Assembly: GCA_900759455.1 (NCBI GenBank)
Contig: CAAEVI010000100.1
Span: 1 to 5,853, forward strand
Reading direction: 5' to 3'
DNA: 5,853 nt
Source: Erysipelotrichaceae bacterium
Lineage (GTDB): Bacteria > Bacillota_I > Bacilli_A > Erysipelotrichales > Erysipelotrichaceae
Shown: positions 1-5,127 of the stretch, piece by piece
Layout: the number at the start of each line of letters is the position of its first letter
Position numbering within the stretch: the first letter of the stretch is position 1
The notes under the pieces: generated by a model
Told to the model about the DNA's origin: nothing
The model's input: only the letters and a program-made list of their open reading frames with translations
Databases searched by the model: none
Translations under genes and position numbers: made by a program

Positions 1-1209
1 GCATCACGTTTTTACGGACATCCGAGCCGTCATCTGCGTATGTACGGTGTTACGGGAACCAACGGTAAAAGCACGATTACAAACATCATCCGTGATCTGT
101 ATTCCCATCACCTGCCCTGCGGCTATATCGGTACGATTTCCATTTCATATGGCAATGTAAAAAAAGCACCGGATCTGACAACACCGGACCCGATCATTAT
201 CCATTCAACGCTTGCGGAGATGGTAAAAGACGGCATGAAAGCCTGTGCCCTTGAGGTCAGTTCGCACGGCCTTGAATTGGGAAGGGTCGAATCCGTTGAT
301 TTTGATGTCGCAGTTTTTACAAATCTTACCCATGATCATCTCGACTTTCATGGCACGATTGACCGGTATTTTGCGGCTAAGCTCAAGCTGTTTACGGGAT
401 TGAAAAAAGAAGGAGTAGCGGTCATTAATATCGATGATCCATATGGAGAGAAAATCATTGCGCAATGTCCGGCAAGGGTAGTAACATACGGTATTGAAAA
501 AGATGCGGATTATCGTGCAGATCATATTCATATCGATGTAAACGGGTCGAAATTCACATTGGTGCATGACGGAAAAGAATATCCGGTCGTTACCAATCTT
601 GCGGCCATGTATAACGTATATAATCTGCTGGCTGCCATTGCGGCACTGGCTGAAACGGATATGACTTTGGAAGAGATCCTGCCGTGGGTCAACAGCATTG
701 AACAAATTGAAGGAAGAATGGAACGTATTCAGGAAGGGCAGCCGTTTAATGTTATCGTTGATTTTGCGCACACGCCGGATGGCATGGAGAAAATCATGCA
801 GTACGGAAAGATGATTACAGAAGAAGGACATAAGATTACAGCTGTTTTTGGCTCTGCCGGAAAAAGAGATACAAAGAAAAGGCCGATCTTTGGTGAACTG
901 GCGGACCGATACTGTGATATGATCATTCTGACCGAAGATGATCCCCGTGATGAAGATCCTCATGAAATCGCCGATGAAATTCGAAGCGGCATTCATAAAA
1001 CAAAATCAATCTTTATCGCAAACCGTTATGATGCAATTCGTCAGGCCGTGGAATCGGCAAATGCAGGTGATACGGTCTTGATCCTGGGAAAAGGCGATGA
1101 AGTGTTTATGTACCGGGAAAACGGAAGAGCGCCCTGGAAAGGCGATCACAATGTAGCTCGTGAGTGTATTCGACGCTATTATTTCGGCGAAAATACAGAG
1201 AATCGATGA
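1..1209 (+). CDS. murE: UDP-N-acetylmuramoyl-tripeptide synthetase MurE (5' truncated by window edge)
   Basis: MurE is a cytoplasmic Mur ligase that uses ATP to add the third stem-peptide residue to UDP-MurNAc-L-Ala-D-Glu. The frame is open to base 1, so the ATG at 40 is not the start: the preceding codons read FYGHPSRHLR, a conserved MurE stretch just before the P-loop. About 402 residues are visible, against roughly 480-500 for the family, so about 80-100 N-terminal residues (UDP-binding domain) lie outside. In visible numbering: P-loop GTNGKST (19-25), NLTHDHLDFHG (108-118), the expected carbamylated lysine in AAK (127), GRME (238-241), DFAHTP (254-259), DDPR (313-316) and GKGDE (363-367). 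The DDPR site normally reads DNPR in meso-diaminopimelate-adding enzymes, so the amino acid added here is uncertain (meso-DAP or lysine). Identification as MurE is firm. No clear intrinsic terminator separates it from rpsU. Confidence 0.95.
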   Translation, partial: ASRFYGHPSRHLRMYGVTGTNGKSTITNIIRDLYSHHLPCGYIGTISISYGNVKKAPDLTTPDPIIIHSTLAEMVKDGMKACALEVSSHGLELGRVESVDFDVAVFTNLTHDHLDFHGTIDRYFAAKLKLFTGLKKEGVAVINIDDPYGEKIIAQCPARVVTYGIEKDADYRADHIHIDVNGSKFTLVHDGKEYPVVTNLAAMYNVYNLLAAIAALAETDMTLEEILPWVNSIEQIEGRMERIQEGQPFNVIVDFAHTPDGMEKIMQYGKMITEEGHKITAVFGSAGKRDTKKRPIFGELADRYCDMIILTEDDPRDEDPHEIADEIRSGIHKTKSIFIANRYDAIRQAVESANAGDTVLILGKGDEVFMYRENGRAPWKGDHNVARECIRRYYFGENTENR

Positions 1210-1256
1210 AAATTGCTGTAATTGTCATAAAATTTATGAAAAAATGTTGCAATTTT
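1209..1256. repeat. AT-rich inverted repeat between murE and rpsU
   Basis: AAAATTGC (1209-1216) is exactly complementary to GCAATTTT (1249-1256), with a 32-nt spacer that holds a smaller hairpin, CATAA-AAT-TTATG (1226-1238). The right arm overlaps the proposed rpsU -35 box (1247-1252). It could be a weak, poorly formed end for the murE transcript or a regulatory element. It lacks a GC-rich stem and a T-run, so it is not a canonical intrinsic terminator, and chance in AT-rich sequence is quite possible. Confidence 0.3.
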
Positions 1257-1275
1257 ACTTAGTTTTATATATAAT
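1247..1275 (+). promoter_or_regulatory. sigma-A-type promoter of rpsU
   Basis: TTGCAA (1247-1252) and a perfect TATAAT (1270-1275) are separated by exactly 17 bp. Transcription would start near 1282, about 25 nt before the rpsU ATG. The -35 matches consensus at four of six positions. Position, spacing and the closed rpsU terminator downstream all fit a single-gene transcript. Confidence 0.8.
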
Positions 1276-1307
1276 GTTGATGTTTGCTAGTGAAGGGAGG
1301 GTGAATC

Positions 1308-1487
1308 ATGCCAAAAGTAGTATTGAAGGAAAATGAAGTTCTTGATGATGCTTTGAAAAGATTCAAACGTCAGGTATCTCGCAACGGAACCCTTGCTGAA
1401 GCTCGCAAAAGAGAATTTTATGTAAAACCAGGCGTACGTCGCAAGCTGAAATCTGAAGCTGCTCGTAAAGCACGCCGCGGAAAATAA
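1308..1487 (+). CDS. rpsU: 30S ribosomal protein S21
   Basis: This gene encodes bS21, a small basic protein of the 30S ribosomal subunit that binds near the 3' end of 16S rRNA and takes part in translation initiation. The 59-residue product begins MPKVVLKENE, continues through LDDALKRFKRQVSRNGTL and REFYVKP, and ends in a very basic tail (RRKLKSEAARKARRGK). Length, order and charge fit bS21 of Firmicutes along the whole length. The start is set by a strong SD (GGGAGG, 1295-1300) seven bases before ATG. The gene has its own promoter upstream and a strong terminator right after it, so it is probably expressed apart from murE and yqfC. In B. subtilis rpsU is followed by yqeY, yqfA and yqfB before yqfC; those three are absent here. 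Confidence 0.97.
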   Translation: MPKVVLKENEVLDDALKRFKRQVSRNGTLAEARKREFYVKPGVRRKLKSEAARKARRGK

Positions 1488-1501
1488 AAAGGTGAGCTTA
1501 C

Positions 1502-1536
1502 ATACATCCCGTTCAATGAACGGGATGTATTTTTTT
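1502..1536 (+). terminator. Rho-independent terminator of rpsU
   Basis: A perfect 13-bp stem (1502-1514 with 1518-1530) with a 3-nt AAT loop contains a CCCGTTC/GAACGGG core and runs directly into a seven-T tract (1530-1536). It begins 15 nt after the rpsU stop. No T-run follows the stem on the opposite strand, so it should act in the plus direction only. Confidence 0.93.
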
Positions 1537-1604
1537 ATGCTTGAATTTATTCGGTTTACGATTTGTCTGTATAGAGTTACACACATGAAGCAGTTTCGTA
1601 TATA

Positions 1605-1638
1605 AAATCATAAATTTCTGCCTGTTTTCATATGATTT
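1605..1638. repeat. Inverted repeat in the yqfC leader
   Basis: AAATCATA (1605-1612) and TATGATTT (1631-1638) are perfect complements across an 18-nt spacer, ending 3 nt before the yqfC SD (GAGG near 1642). A TATAAA hexamer at 1601-1606 could be a -10 box, but no convincing -35 stands at the right distance. CATAAATT (1609-1616) matches six of eight bases of the sporulation sigma-E -10 consensus but also lacks a matching -35. The 116 bases between the rpsU terminator and yqfC must hold the promoter for yqfCD; I cannot place it with confidence. Confidence 0.3.
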
Positions 1639-1652
1639 CATGAGGTGTATCT

Positions 1653-1856
1653 ATGATAACGGTAAACGGACGTCAGCTGATGGTGGAAAGATATAAAAAA
1701 ATTCTTATTGCCCAAAATGATCTGATCGTGATAGAGATGTCAGAGGGGCGCTTGTCTGTGACAGGAAAAGATATGAATTTAAAAGCCATGACATCTGATG
1801 AGATTTTACTGCAGGGGGAATTTGCCTGCCTGAGGATTGACGATCATGAGCGCTGA
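1653..1856 (+). CDS. yqfC: YabP/YqfC-family sporulation protein
   Basis: The 67-residue protein fits the YabP/YqfC family, small beta-rich proteins of endospore formers that in B. subtilis belong to the mother-cell sporulation programme; the biochemical role is not known. The family pattern is visible: a short N-terminal strand (ITVNGRQLMVERYKK), a central DLIVIEMSEGRLSVTGKDM, then a LKAMTSDEILLQGEF segment ending in a hydrophobic strand (CLRID). The start is supported by an SD (TGAGGTG, 1641-1647) six bases before ATG. The gene overlaps yqfD by 11 nt, which indicates translational coupling and joint action, and the yqfC-yqfD-phoH order matches B. subtilis. Call based on length, pattern and context; each alone would be weak, together they are fairly strong. 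Confidence 0.8.
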   Translation: MITVNGRQLMVERYKKILIAQNDLIVIEMSEGRLSVTGKDMNLKAMTSDEILLQGEFACLRIDDHER

Positions 1857-2769
1857 GTACGGCATGGACTGCTGGTTAATGAAGGGCGGATTGATACATC
1901 TGCTGCAAAGTGCACAGCAAAACGGTATAGAATTATATGAAGTGAAGGAAAAAAACGGTCTGCTGTATTTCAGTACGCCGGTCTTTCATCGTGCCGTCGT
2001 AAGAAAAGTATTTCCGCAGGCTGACTTAAGGTATACCAGCGGTATTATCGGTTTTTTTCTCCGTAATCTTTGCAGACCGTCACGGCTGCTGTCACTGTTT
2101 GTTTTTTTGTGTGTATGGGGACTTTTGTCACGTTTTGTTTTCGTGGTGCAGATTTTCGGGGACACCAGCCAGAATAAACTGAAAGTAAATGAACTCCTTC
2201 AGGCTTCTTATGGAGAACGGCCATATTTTGATATCGATGCTGCAGAAATAGAAAAGCTGCTGCAGGAGAGGATGTCTTCGCAGCTGAAGTGGGTCGAGGC
2301 AGACAAAAAAGGGTCATTGCTTTCCATCCGTTTTACAAGCCGCAGGAACGTTGCAGAAGAAAAACTGGAAAGAAATGATTTATATGCACAGCGGGACGGA
2401 GTGATCGCGGGATTTGATGTACAGCACGGAAATAAATGTGTCCAAATCAATGATGTAGTAAAAAAAGGTGACTTACTTGTTTCTTCGGAAATGATGGATT
2501 CGTTGAATAAGAAAAAATATTTATATGTAAAAGGAAGAGTGTTTGCATATACATGGGAAACGATCGAAGTATCCTGTGCCAAACAAAATCTTCCTCAGCT
2601 TGTCTGTTTCTTCCAACTGCTGTTGAATGCACGGACGCATGTAAGCAAAGATTTTTTAAAAGATGACCGTATTGAAAAGGAAAATATTTTGCAATTCGAA
2701 GAGAAAGCGGGTAAAATAACAATGAGAATTCATTATACAATCTACAGAGACATATCCAGTCCGGTATAA
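1846..2769 (+). CDS. yqfD: Sporulation protein YqfD (short form)
   Basis: YqfD is a membrane protein required for efficient sporulation in B. subtilis; its mechanism is not settled. I prefer the ATG at 1846 (307 residues): GAGG (1832-1835) lies ten bases before it, while the upstream in-frame TTG at 1837 is too close to that SD. Visible parts: a cytosolic N-terminal domain with GLIHLLQSAQQNGIELYEV (about 15-33), one membrane segment (about 81-103, LLSLFVFLCVWGLLSRFVF), a POTRA-like region (about 114-165), then the DLYAQRDGVIAGFDVQHG and VVKKGDLLVS stretches typical of the family, followed by VKGRVFAYTW. The family is usually near 400 residues; the part between the TW segment and the C-terminal strand is much shorter here. 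The C-terminus still looks intact (MRIHYTIYRDI), so this appears to be internal shortening, not a frameshift. It overlaps yqfC and has no visible terminator. Confidence 0.83.
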   Translation: MSAEYGMDCWLMKGGLIHLLQSAQQNGIELYEVKEKNGLLYFSTPVFHRAVVRKVFPQADLRYTSGIIGFFLRNLCRPSRLLSLFVFLCVWGLLSRFVFVVQIFGDTSQNKLKVNELLQASYGERPYFDIDAAEIEKLLQERMSSQLKWVEADKKGSLLSIRFTSRRNVAEEKLERNDLYAQRDGVIAGFDVQHGNKCVQINDVVKKGDLLVSSEMMDSLNKKKYLYVKGRVFAYTWETIEVSCAKQNLPQLVCFFQLLLNARTHVSKDFLKDDRIEKENILQFEEKAGKITMRIHYTIYRDISSPV

Positions 2770-2846
2770 AAGGATGACATGTTTCGTTCGTCATGCTGAT
2801 TGGTCATCGAGGCATGCGCTCGAAATTCAGGAGCCGGCAGATTTGA

Positions 2847-2855
2847 TGATAAAAT
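2847..2855 (+). promoter_or_regulatory. Candidate extended -10 promoter for phoH
   Basis: TGATAAAAT reads as a TGN extended -10 with TAAAAT (five of six matches) at 2850-2855. The -35 region is poor (TTCAGG, 2826-2831, 18-bp spacing). It would start a transcript near 2862 with a leader of about 110 nt before phoH. No terminator lies between yqfD and phoH, so read-through from yqfCD is equally possible. Confidence 0.28.
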
Positions 2856-2916
2856 GCATATGCTGCTCTTGTTTTGAATGTCAGAAGCAACGGTTTGTCT
2901 TTGTGTCGATGACTAG

Positions 2917-2957
2917 AAAGGAAAAGATGATCATTGCTCATGTATGATTTGATCATC
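2917..2957 (+). promoter_or_regulatory. phoH leader: SD, six-codon mini-ORF and inverted repeat
   Basis: The only good SD before phoH is AAAGGA (2917-2922), and it sits four bases before an ATG (2927) that opens a six-codon ORF, MIIAHV, ending at TGA 2945-2947. phoH itself starts 23 nt further on with only a weak AAGA upstream. Perfect 8-bp arms GATGATCA (2926-2933) and TGATCATC (2950-2957) bracket the mini-ORF across 16 nt. Possible readings are a leader peptide with reinitiation at phoH, a hairpin that brings the SD closer to the phoH ATG, or chance. The rest of the 201-nt gap (2770-2970) holds only short self-complementary pieces such as ATGAC/GTCAT near 2774-2794 and no further gene. Confidence 0.35.
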
Positions 2958-2970
2958 AAATAAGATTTTG

Positions 2971-3074
2971 ATGCAGGATTTCTTCAGCATAGCGTTAGAC
3001 GAATATAAAGTAGAGGATATTGCGGCATTTTGCGGCCCGCAGGATGCTTATTTGGATCTTATGCAGGATTTCTT
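2971..3074 (+). repeat. Short in-frame direct repeat at the 5' end of phoH
   Basis: The 14-mer ATGCAGGATTTCTT occurs at 2971-2984 and again at 3061-3074, 90 nt (30 codons) apart and in the same frame, so the protein reads MQDFFS twice (residues 1-6 and 31-36). Similarity stops after the repeat. The second copy lies where other PhoH proteins carry a conserved L-M-E-like stretch, so it is probably the ancestral one. Confidence 0.6.
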
Positions 3075-3975
3075 TTCTGCATCCATTGTGATGAGAGAAA
3101 ATGAAATCAGGGTCATGCCGAAGCGGCCGGAAATGAAGGAGCAGATTACACAGGTTATTCAAAAGCTTTTTGCATTGATTGAACAGCAGAAAGAAATAAA
3201 TGAACGTGATGTGATTTATTTGTGCAAGCTCGCTGCTGCCGGCAAGCTTTCAGGCTTTCACATCGGAAACGTGCAGGCAGTCGGCCGTAATTTTCAGGGA
3301 AAAAGCATATATCCTAAAACCTTGGGACAAAGATACATGTGCCAGTGTATGCAGCAAAACGATATCGTTTTTGCAAGCGGTGTGGCAGGAACGGGAAAAA
3401 CTTATCTAGCCGTGGTTTATGCGGTCAGTTTGTTAAAAAAAGGCGAAGTGAAGAAAATTATTTTAACAAGGCCGGCGGTTGAAGCCGGAGAAAGCCTGGG
3501 CTTTCTGCCGGGGGATCTTAAAGAAAAAGTTGATCCTTATCTTCGTCCTCTCTATGATGCTTTATACGATACGCTGGGTCAGGAAAGCGTAGAAAAGCTT
3601 CTTGAAAAAGAAGTGATTGAAATTGCGCCTTTGGCGTATATGAGAGGAAGAACTTTAAACGAGGCTTTCATCATCCTGGATGAAGCTCAAAATTCTACAC
3701 GTTCGCAAATGAAGATGTTCCTGACCAGAATGGGGTTTCATTCGAAAATTGTTATCACCGGTGATATAACGCAAATTGATTTGATCAGAAAAAAAGACAG
3801 CGGACTGCTGAATGCTAAAAAATTGCTGGATGGTATCGAGGGAATCGGCTTTGTTGAATTAACATCGCTGGATGTTGTCCGTCATCCGCTTGTACAAAAA
3901 ATTATTGAACGCTATGAGCAGGCCGAACTGGAAGCGGATGGATCTTCTGTCAATGAAAATCGTGCTGAATTTTAA
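2971..3975 (+). CDS. phoH: PhoH family ATPase
   Basis: PhoH proteins are cytoplasmic P-loop NTPases related to the helicase-like fold of superfamily I; they are nearly universal in bacteria and linked to RNA metabolism and ribosome maturation, with the exact role unsettled. Of the in-frame starts I take ATG 2971 (334 residues); TTG 2968 is adjacent, and TGA at 2950-2952 closes the frame upstream. Key parts: N-terminal PhoH domain with ALDEYKVEDIAAFCGPQDAY (about 8-27), Walker A GVAGTGKT (137-144), TRPAVEAGESLGFLPGD (167-183), DPYLRPLYDAL (188-198), Walker B IILDEAQN (234-241), sensor-like VITGDITQIDL (261-271) and the C-terminal DVVRHPLVQKII (301-312). All motifs are intact and the length is normal (319 in B. 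subtilis). In many Firmicutes phoH is followed by pgpH and ybeY; here a terminator closes the unit directly. Confidence 0.95.
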   Translation: MQDFFSIALDEYKVEDIAAFCGPQDAYLDLMQDFFSASIVMRENEIRVMPKRPEMKEQITQVIQKLFALIEQQKEINERDVIYLCKLAAAGKLSGFHIGNVQAVGRNFQGKSIYPKTLGQRYMCQCMQQNDIVFASGVAGTGKTYLAVVYAVSLLKKGEVKKIILTRPAVEAGESLGFLPGDLKEKVDPYLRPLYDALYDTLGQESVEKLLEKEVIEIAPLAYMRGRTLNEAFIILDEAQNSTRSQMKMFLTRMGFHSKIVITGDITQIDLIRKKDSGLLNAKKLLDGIEGIGFVELTSLDVVRHPLVQKIIERYEQAELEADGSSVNENRAEF

Positions 3976-4009
3976 AAGCCATGTGTACTGATGTGCACAT
4001 GGCTTTTTT
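3974..4009 (+). terminator. Rho-independent terminator of phoH
   Basis: A 15-bp stem (3974-3988 with 3993-4007, one G-U wobble) closes on a TGAT loop, with an AAGCCATGTG/CACATGGCTT core and a T tract (4004-4009). The left arm begins inside the phoH stop codon. The A-rich left side could give some activity in the opposite direction, but the tRNA unit on that strand has its own terminator before reaching it. Confidence 0.93.
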
Positions 4010-4062
4010 ATGCTTTTTATGCAAAATATTATGATTCTCCTCAGGAATCAAAGATAACTCAT

Positions 4063-4092
4063 AAAAAAACCTGCAGACAATTATCTGCAGGT
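4063..4092 (-). terminator. Rho-independent terminator of the minus-strand tRNA
   Basis: Read on the minus strand, ACCTGCAGA (4092-4084) pairs perfectly over 9 bp with TCTGCAGGT (4077-4069) across a 6-nt loop, and a seven-T run follows (4069-4063 on the plus strand is all A). It starts about ten bases after the encoded CCA end of the tRNA, so the tRNA is a single-gene transcript that ends before meeting phoH. Confidence 0.9.
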
Positions 4093-4102
4093 ATTTCTTT
4101 AC

Positions 4103-4177
4103 TGGTACCGCGTACGGGACTCGAACCCGTGATACAGCCTTGAGAGGGCTGTGGCTTAACCGCTTGCCGAACGCGGC
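4103..4177 (-). tRNA. tRNA-Glu, anticodon CUC
   Basis: The 75-nt minus-strand sequence folds as a full cloverleaf with encoded CCA. Acceptor GCCGCGT pairs with ACGCGGT (first pair G-U), D arm GGC/GCC encloses AAGCGGTTAA, anticodon stem CAGCC/GGCTG holds loop CTCTCAA, and T stem ACGGG/CCCGT holds TTCGAGT. The anticodon CTC (plus 4142-4144) reads glutamate codon GAG. The four-base variable loop (TATC, lacking position 47) and the D-loop sequence are typical of bacterial tRNA-Glu, which supports the identity beyond the anticodon. Unusual points: base pair 11-24 is G-C, where E. coli and B. subtilis tRNA-Glu have U-A, and pair 1-72 is G-U. Discriminator is A73. Bacteria often manage with the UUC isoacceptor alone, so this is probably the minor tRNA-Glu. 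The gene stands alone with its own promoter and terminator. Confidence 0.93.
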
Positions 4178-4191
4178 ATGATTGCTTTAAT

Positions 4192-4220
4192 ATAATAGCA
4201 TTTACCCATTTAATATGCAA
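4192..4220 (-). promoter_or_regulatory. sigma-A-type promoter of the tRNA-Glu gene
   Basis: On the minus strand TTGCAT (plus 4220-4215) and TATTAT (plus 4197-4192) are exactly 17 bp apart. Transcription would begin near 4185, leaving a leader of about eight nucleotides before the mature tRNA 5' end at 4177. Both boxes match consensus well. Confidence 0.8.
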
Positions 4221-4300
4221 TAGTTTTTTGCATTTTATTTATCCTTTCGATGCATTATTTTGGAATCTGGTTTGTTTTGTTATTGTGTGGATCTAAAACG

Positions 4301-4309
4301 TGCGATAAT
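4301..4309 (+). promoter_or_regulatory. Candidate extended -10 promoter of the metallophosphoesterase gene
   Basis: TGCGATAAT is an extended -10 (TGN plus GATAAT, five of six matches). No good -35 stands 16-18 bp upstream; TTGTTA at 4277-4282 is too far away. Transcription would begin near 4316, about 30 nt before the ATG at 4346. It faces away from the tRNA promoter, with about 80 bp between the two. Confidence 0.5.
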
Positions 4310-4345
4310 GAAAATAACTGTTGTGTGCACAGGGGGGGTGTGTTC

Positions 4346-5041
4346 ATGATCTATGTGATGAGCGATATTCATGGGAAATATGATAAATATATACAAATGC
4401 TGAAGCAGATTCATTTTAGTGAAAAAGATACCATGTATATATTAGGGGATATGATAGACAGAGGGGAGAAGGGCATGGAACTCTTGATCGACTTGATGGA
4501 ACGGAAAAATGTCATTTCACTGATGGGAAATCATGAATATATGGCTTTGCAGTGTCTCCCTTGGCTGAAAACAGAGATAACGGATCATACAGTTGAGATG
4601 CTGAATGAAGAAAAGATCAACGGATTGTTGTTATGGATCTATAATGGCGGTCTGAAGAGCATAGAAGGTTTTAAGCTGCTGTCAGAACAGCAGCAGGACA
4701 ACGTGATCGATTATTTGCGAAAGCTTCCTCTTTACAAGGAATTATGGATCAATGAACAGCACTATATTTTAGTACATGCAGGCCTGGAACATTTTCAGAA
4801 AGAGAAAGCATTGTCCAAGTATTCGGTCAAAGAACTGGTTTGGGCCAGGCCGGACAAAGATACAGTTTATTATGAGGACGGGACTGTGGTCATTGTCGGG
4901 CATACTCCGACATTTGATTTCCTGCCAGAGGCTTCTATAGCAACTCAAAATTCTGTCATTTTTATAGACTGCGGGGCCTGCTTCCCGGAAGGAAAACTTG
5001 CCTGTCTTTGCCTGGATGATATGACGGAATATTATGTGTGA
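4346..5041 (+). CDS. PPP-type metallophosphoesterase (serine/threonine phosphatase-like)
   Basis: The 231-residue cytosolic protein carries the full calcineurin-like two-metal signature: SDIHG (6-10), GDMIDRG (34-40), GNHE (61-64), VHAG (143-146), VGHT (184-187), and a closing IDCGACFPEGKLACL that resembles the IDTG-x-x-GG-L end of bacterial PPP phosphatases. The order and DRG/GNHE wording place it with the PPP group, which includes phage lambda phosphatase and PrpA/PrpB-like protein phosphatases, as well as symmetrical Ap4A hydrolases; at 231 residues the former fit better. The substrate (phosphoprotein or dinucleotide) cannot be read from the sequence. I choose ATG 4346 because a G7 SD (4332-4338) lies seven bases before it; the frame stays open to ATG 4250, but that start has no SD and lies upstream of the likely promoter. 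No terminator follows, so transcription may continue into the deacetylase gene. Confidence 0.88.
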   Translation: MIYVMSDIHGKYDKYIQMLKQIHFSEKDTMYILGDMIDRGEKGMELLIDLMERKNVISLMGNHEYMALQCLPWLKTEITDHTVEMLNEEKINGLLLWIYNGGLKSIEGFKLLSEQQQDNVIDYLRKLPLYKELWINEQHYILVHAGLEHFQKEKALSKYSVKELVWARPDKDTVYYEDGTVVIVGHTPTFDFLPEASIATQNSVIFIDCGACFPEGKLACLCLDDMTEYYV

Positions 5042-5102
5042 AAACGACGATTTAACGATATTCTAACATTCATGCAAGAAATCATCTCGCGCCTGAAAAC
5101 TG

Positions 5103-5111
5103 TGCTATAAT
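5103..5111 (+). promoter_or_regulatory. Extended -10 promoter of the deacetylase gene
   Basis: TGCTATAAT is a perfect extended -10 (TG, one base, TATAAT at 5106-5111). The region 17 bp upstream (CATCTC, 5083-5088) is not a recognisable -35, as is common for extended -10 promoters. Transcription would start near 5118, leaving only about ten bases before the ATG and so a very short leader that still includes GGTGA (5119-5123). Confidence 0.6.
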
Positions 5112-5127
5112 GGTAAACGGTGATAGA

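Noticed and set aside
205..996. Minus-strand open frame of 263 codons opposite murE
   Set aside because: It lies wholly inside murE, whose family motifs run along the plus strand. The translation shows no recognisable domain and there is no promoter or convincing SD for it, so it is a shadow of murE codon use.
1287..1586. Minus-strand open frame of 99 codons opposite rpsU
   Set aside because: It crosses the whole of rpsU and its terminator stem, and its protein has no recognisable features. rpsU explains the region fully.
1561..1616. Sigma-E (sporulation) promoter ahead of yqfC
   Set aside because: CATAAATT at 1609-1616 resembles the -10, but no sequence 13-15 bases upstream resembles the -35. 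Expected from biology, not supported by the sequence.
2944..2970. Frameshift joining the mini-ORF at 2927 to phoH
   Set aside because: The phoH frame has its own stop at 2950-2952 and the mini-ORF frame stops at 2945-2947, so a single shift within the mini-ORF cannot give a continuous protein.
4032..4050. Small hairpin TGATTC/GAATCA between the phoH terminator and the tRNA terminator
   Set aside because: Only 6 bp with an AT-rich stem and no T-run on either side; best read as chance.
4250..4345. Upstream extension of the metallophosphoesterase (32 residues, with a hydrophobic WFVLLLCGSKTC stretch that hints at a signal or lipoprotein peptide)
   Set aside because: No SD stands before ATG 4250, the residue before the cysteine does not fit a lipobox, and the likely promoter (4301-4309) and G7 SD (4332-4338) lie inside it. 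The family normally starts right at the SDIHG strand.
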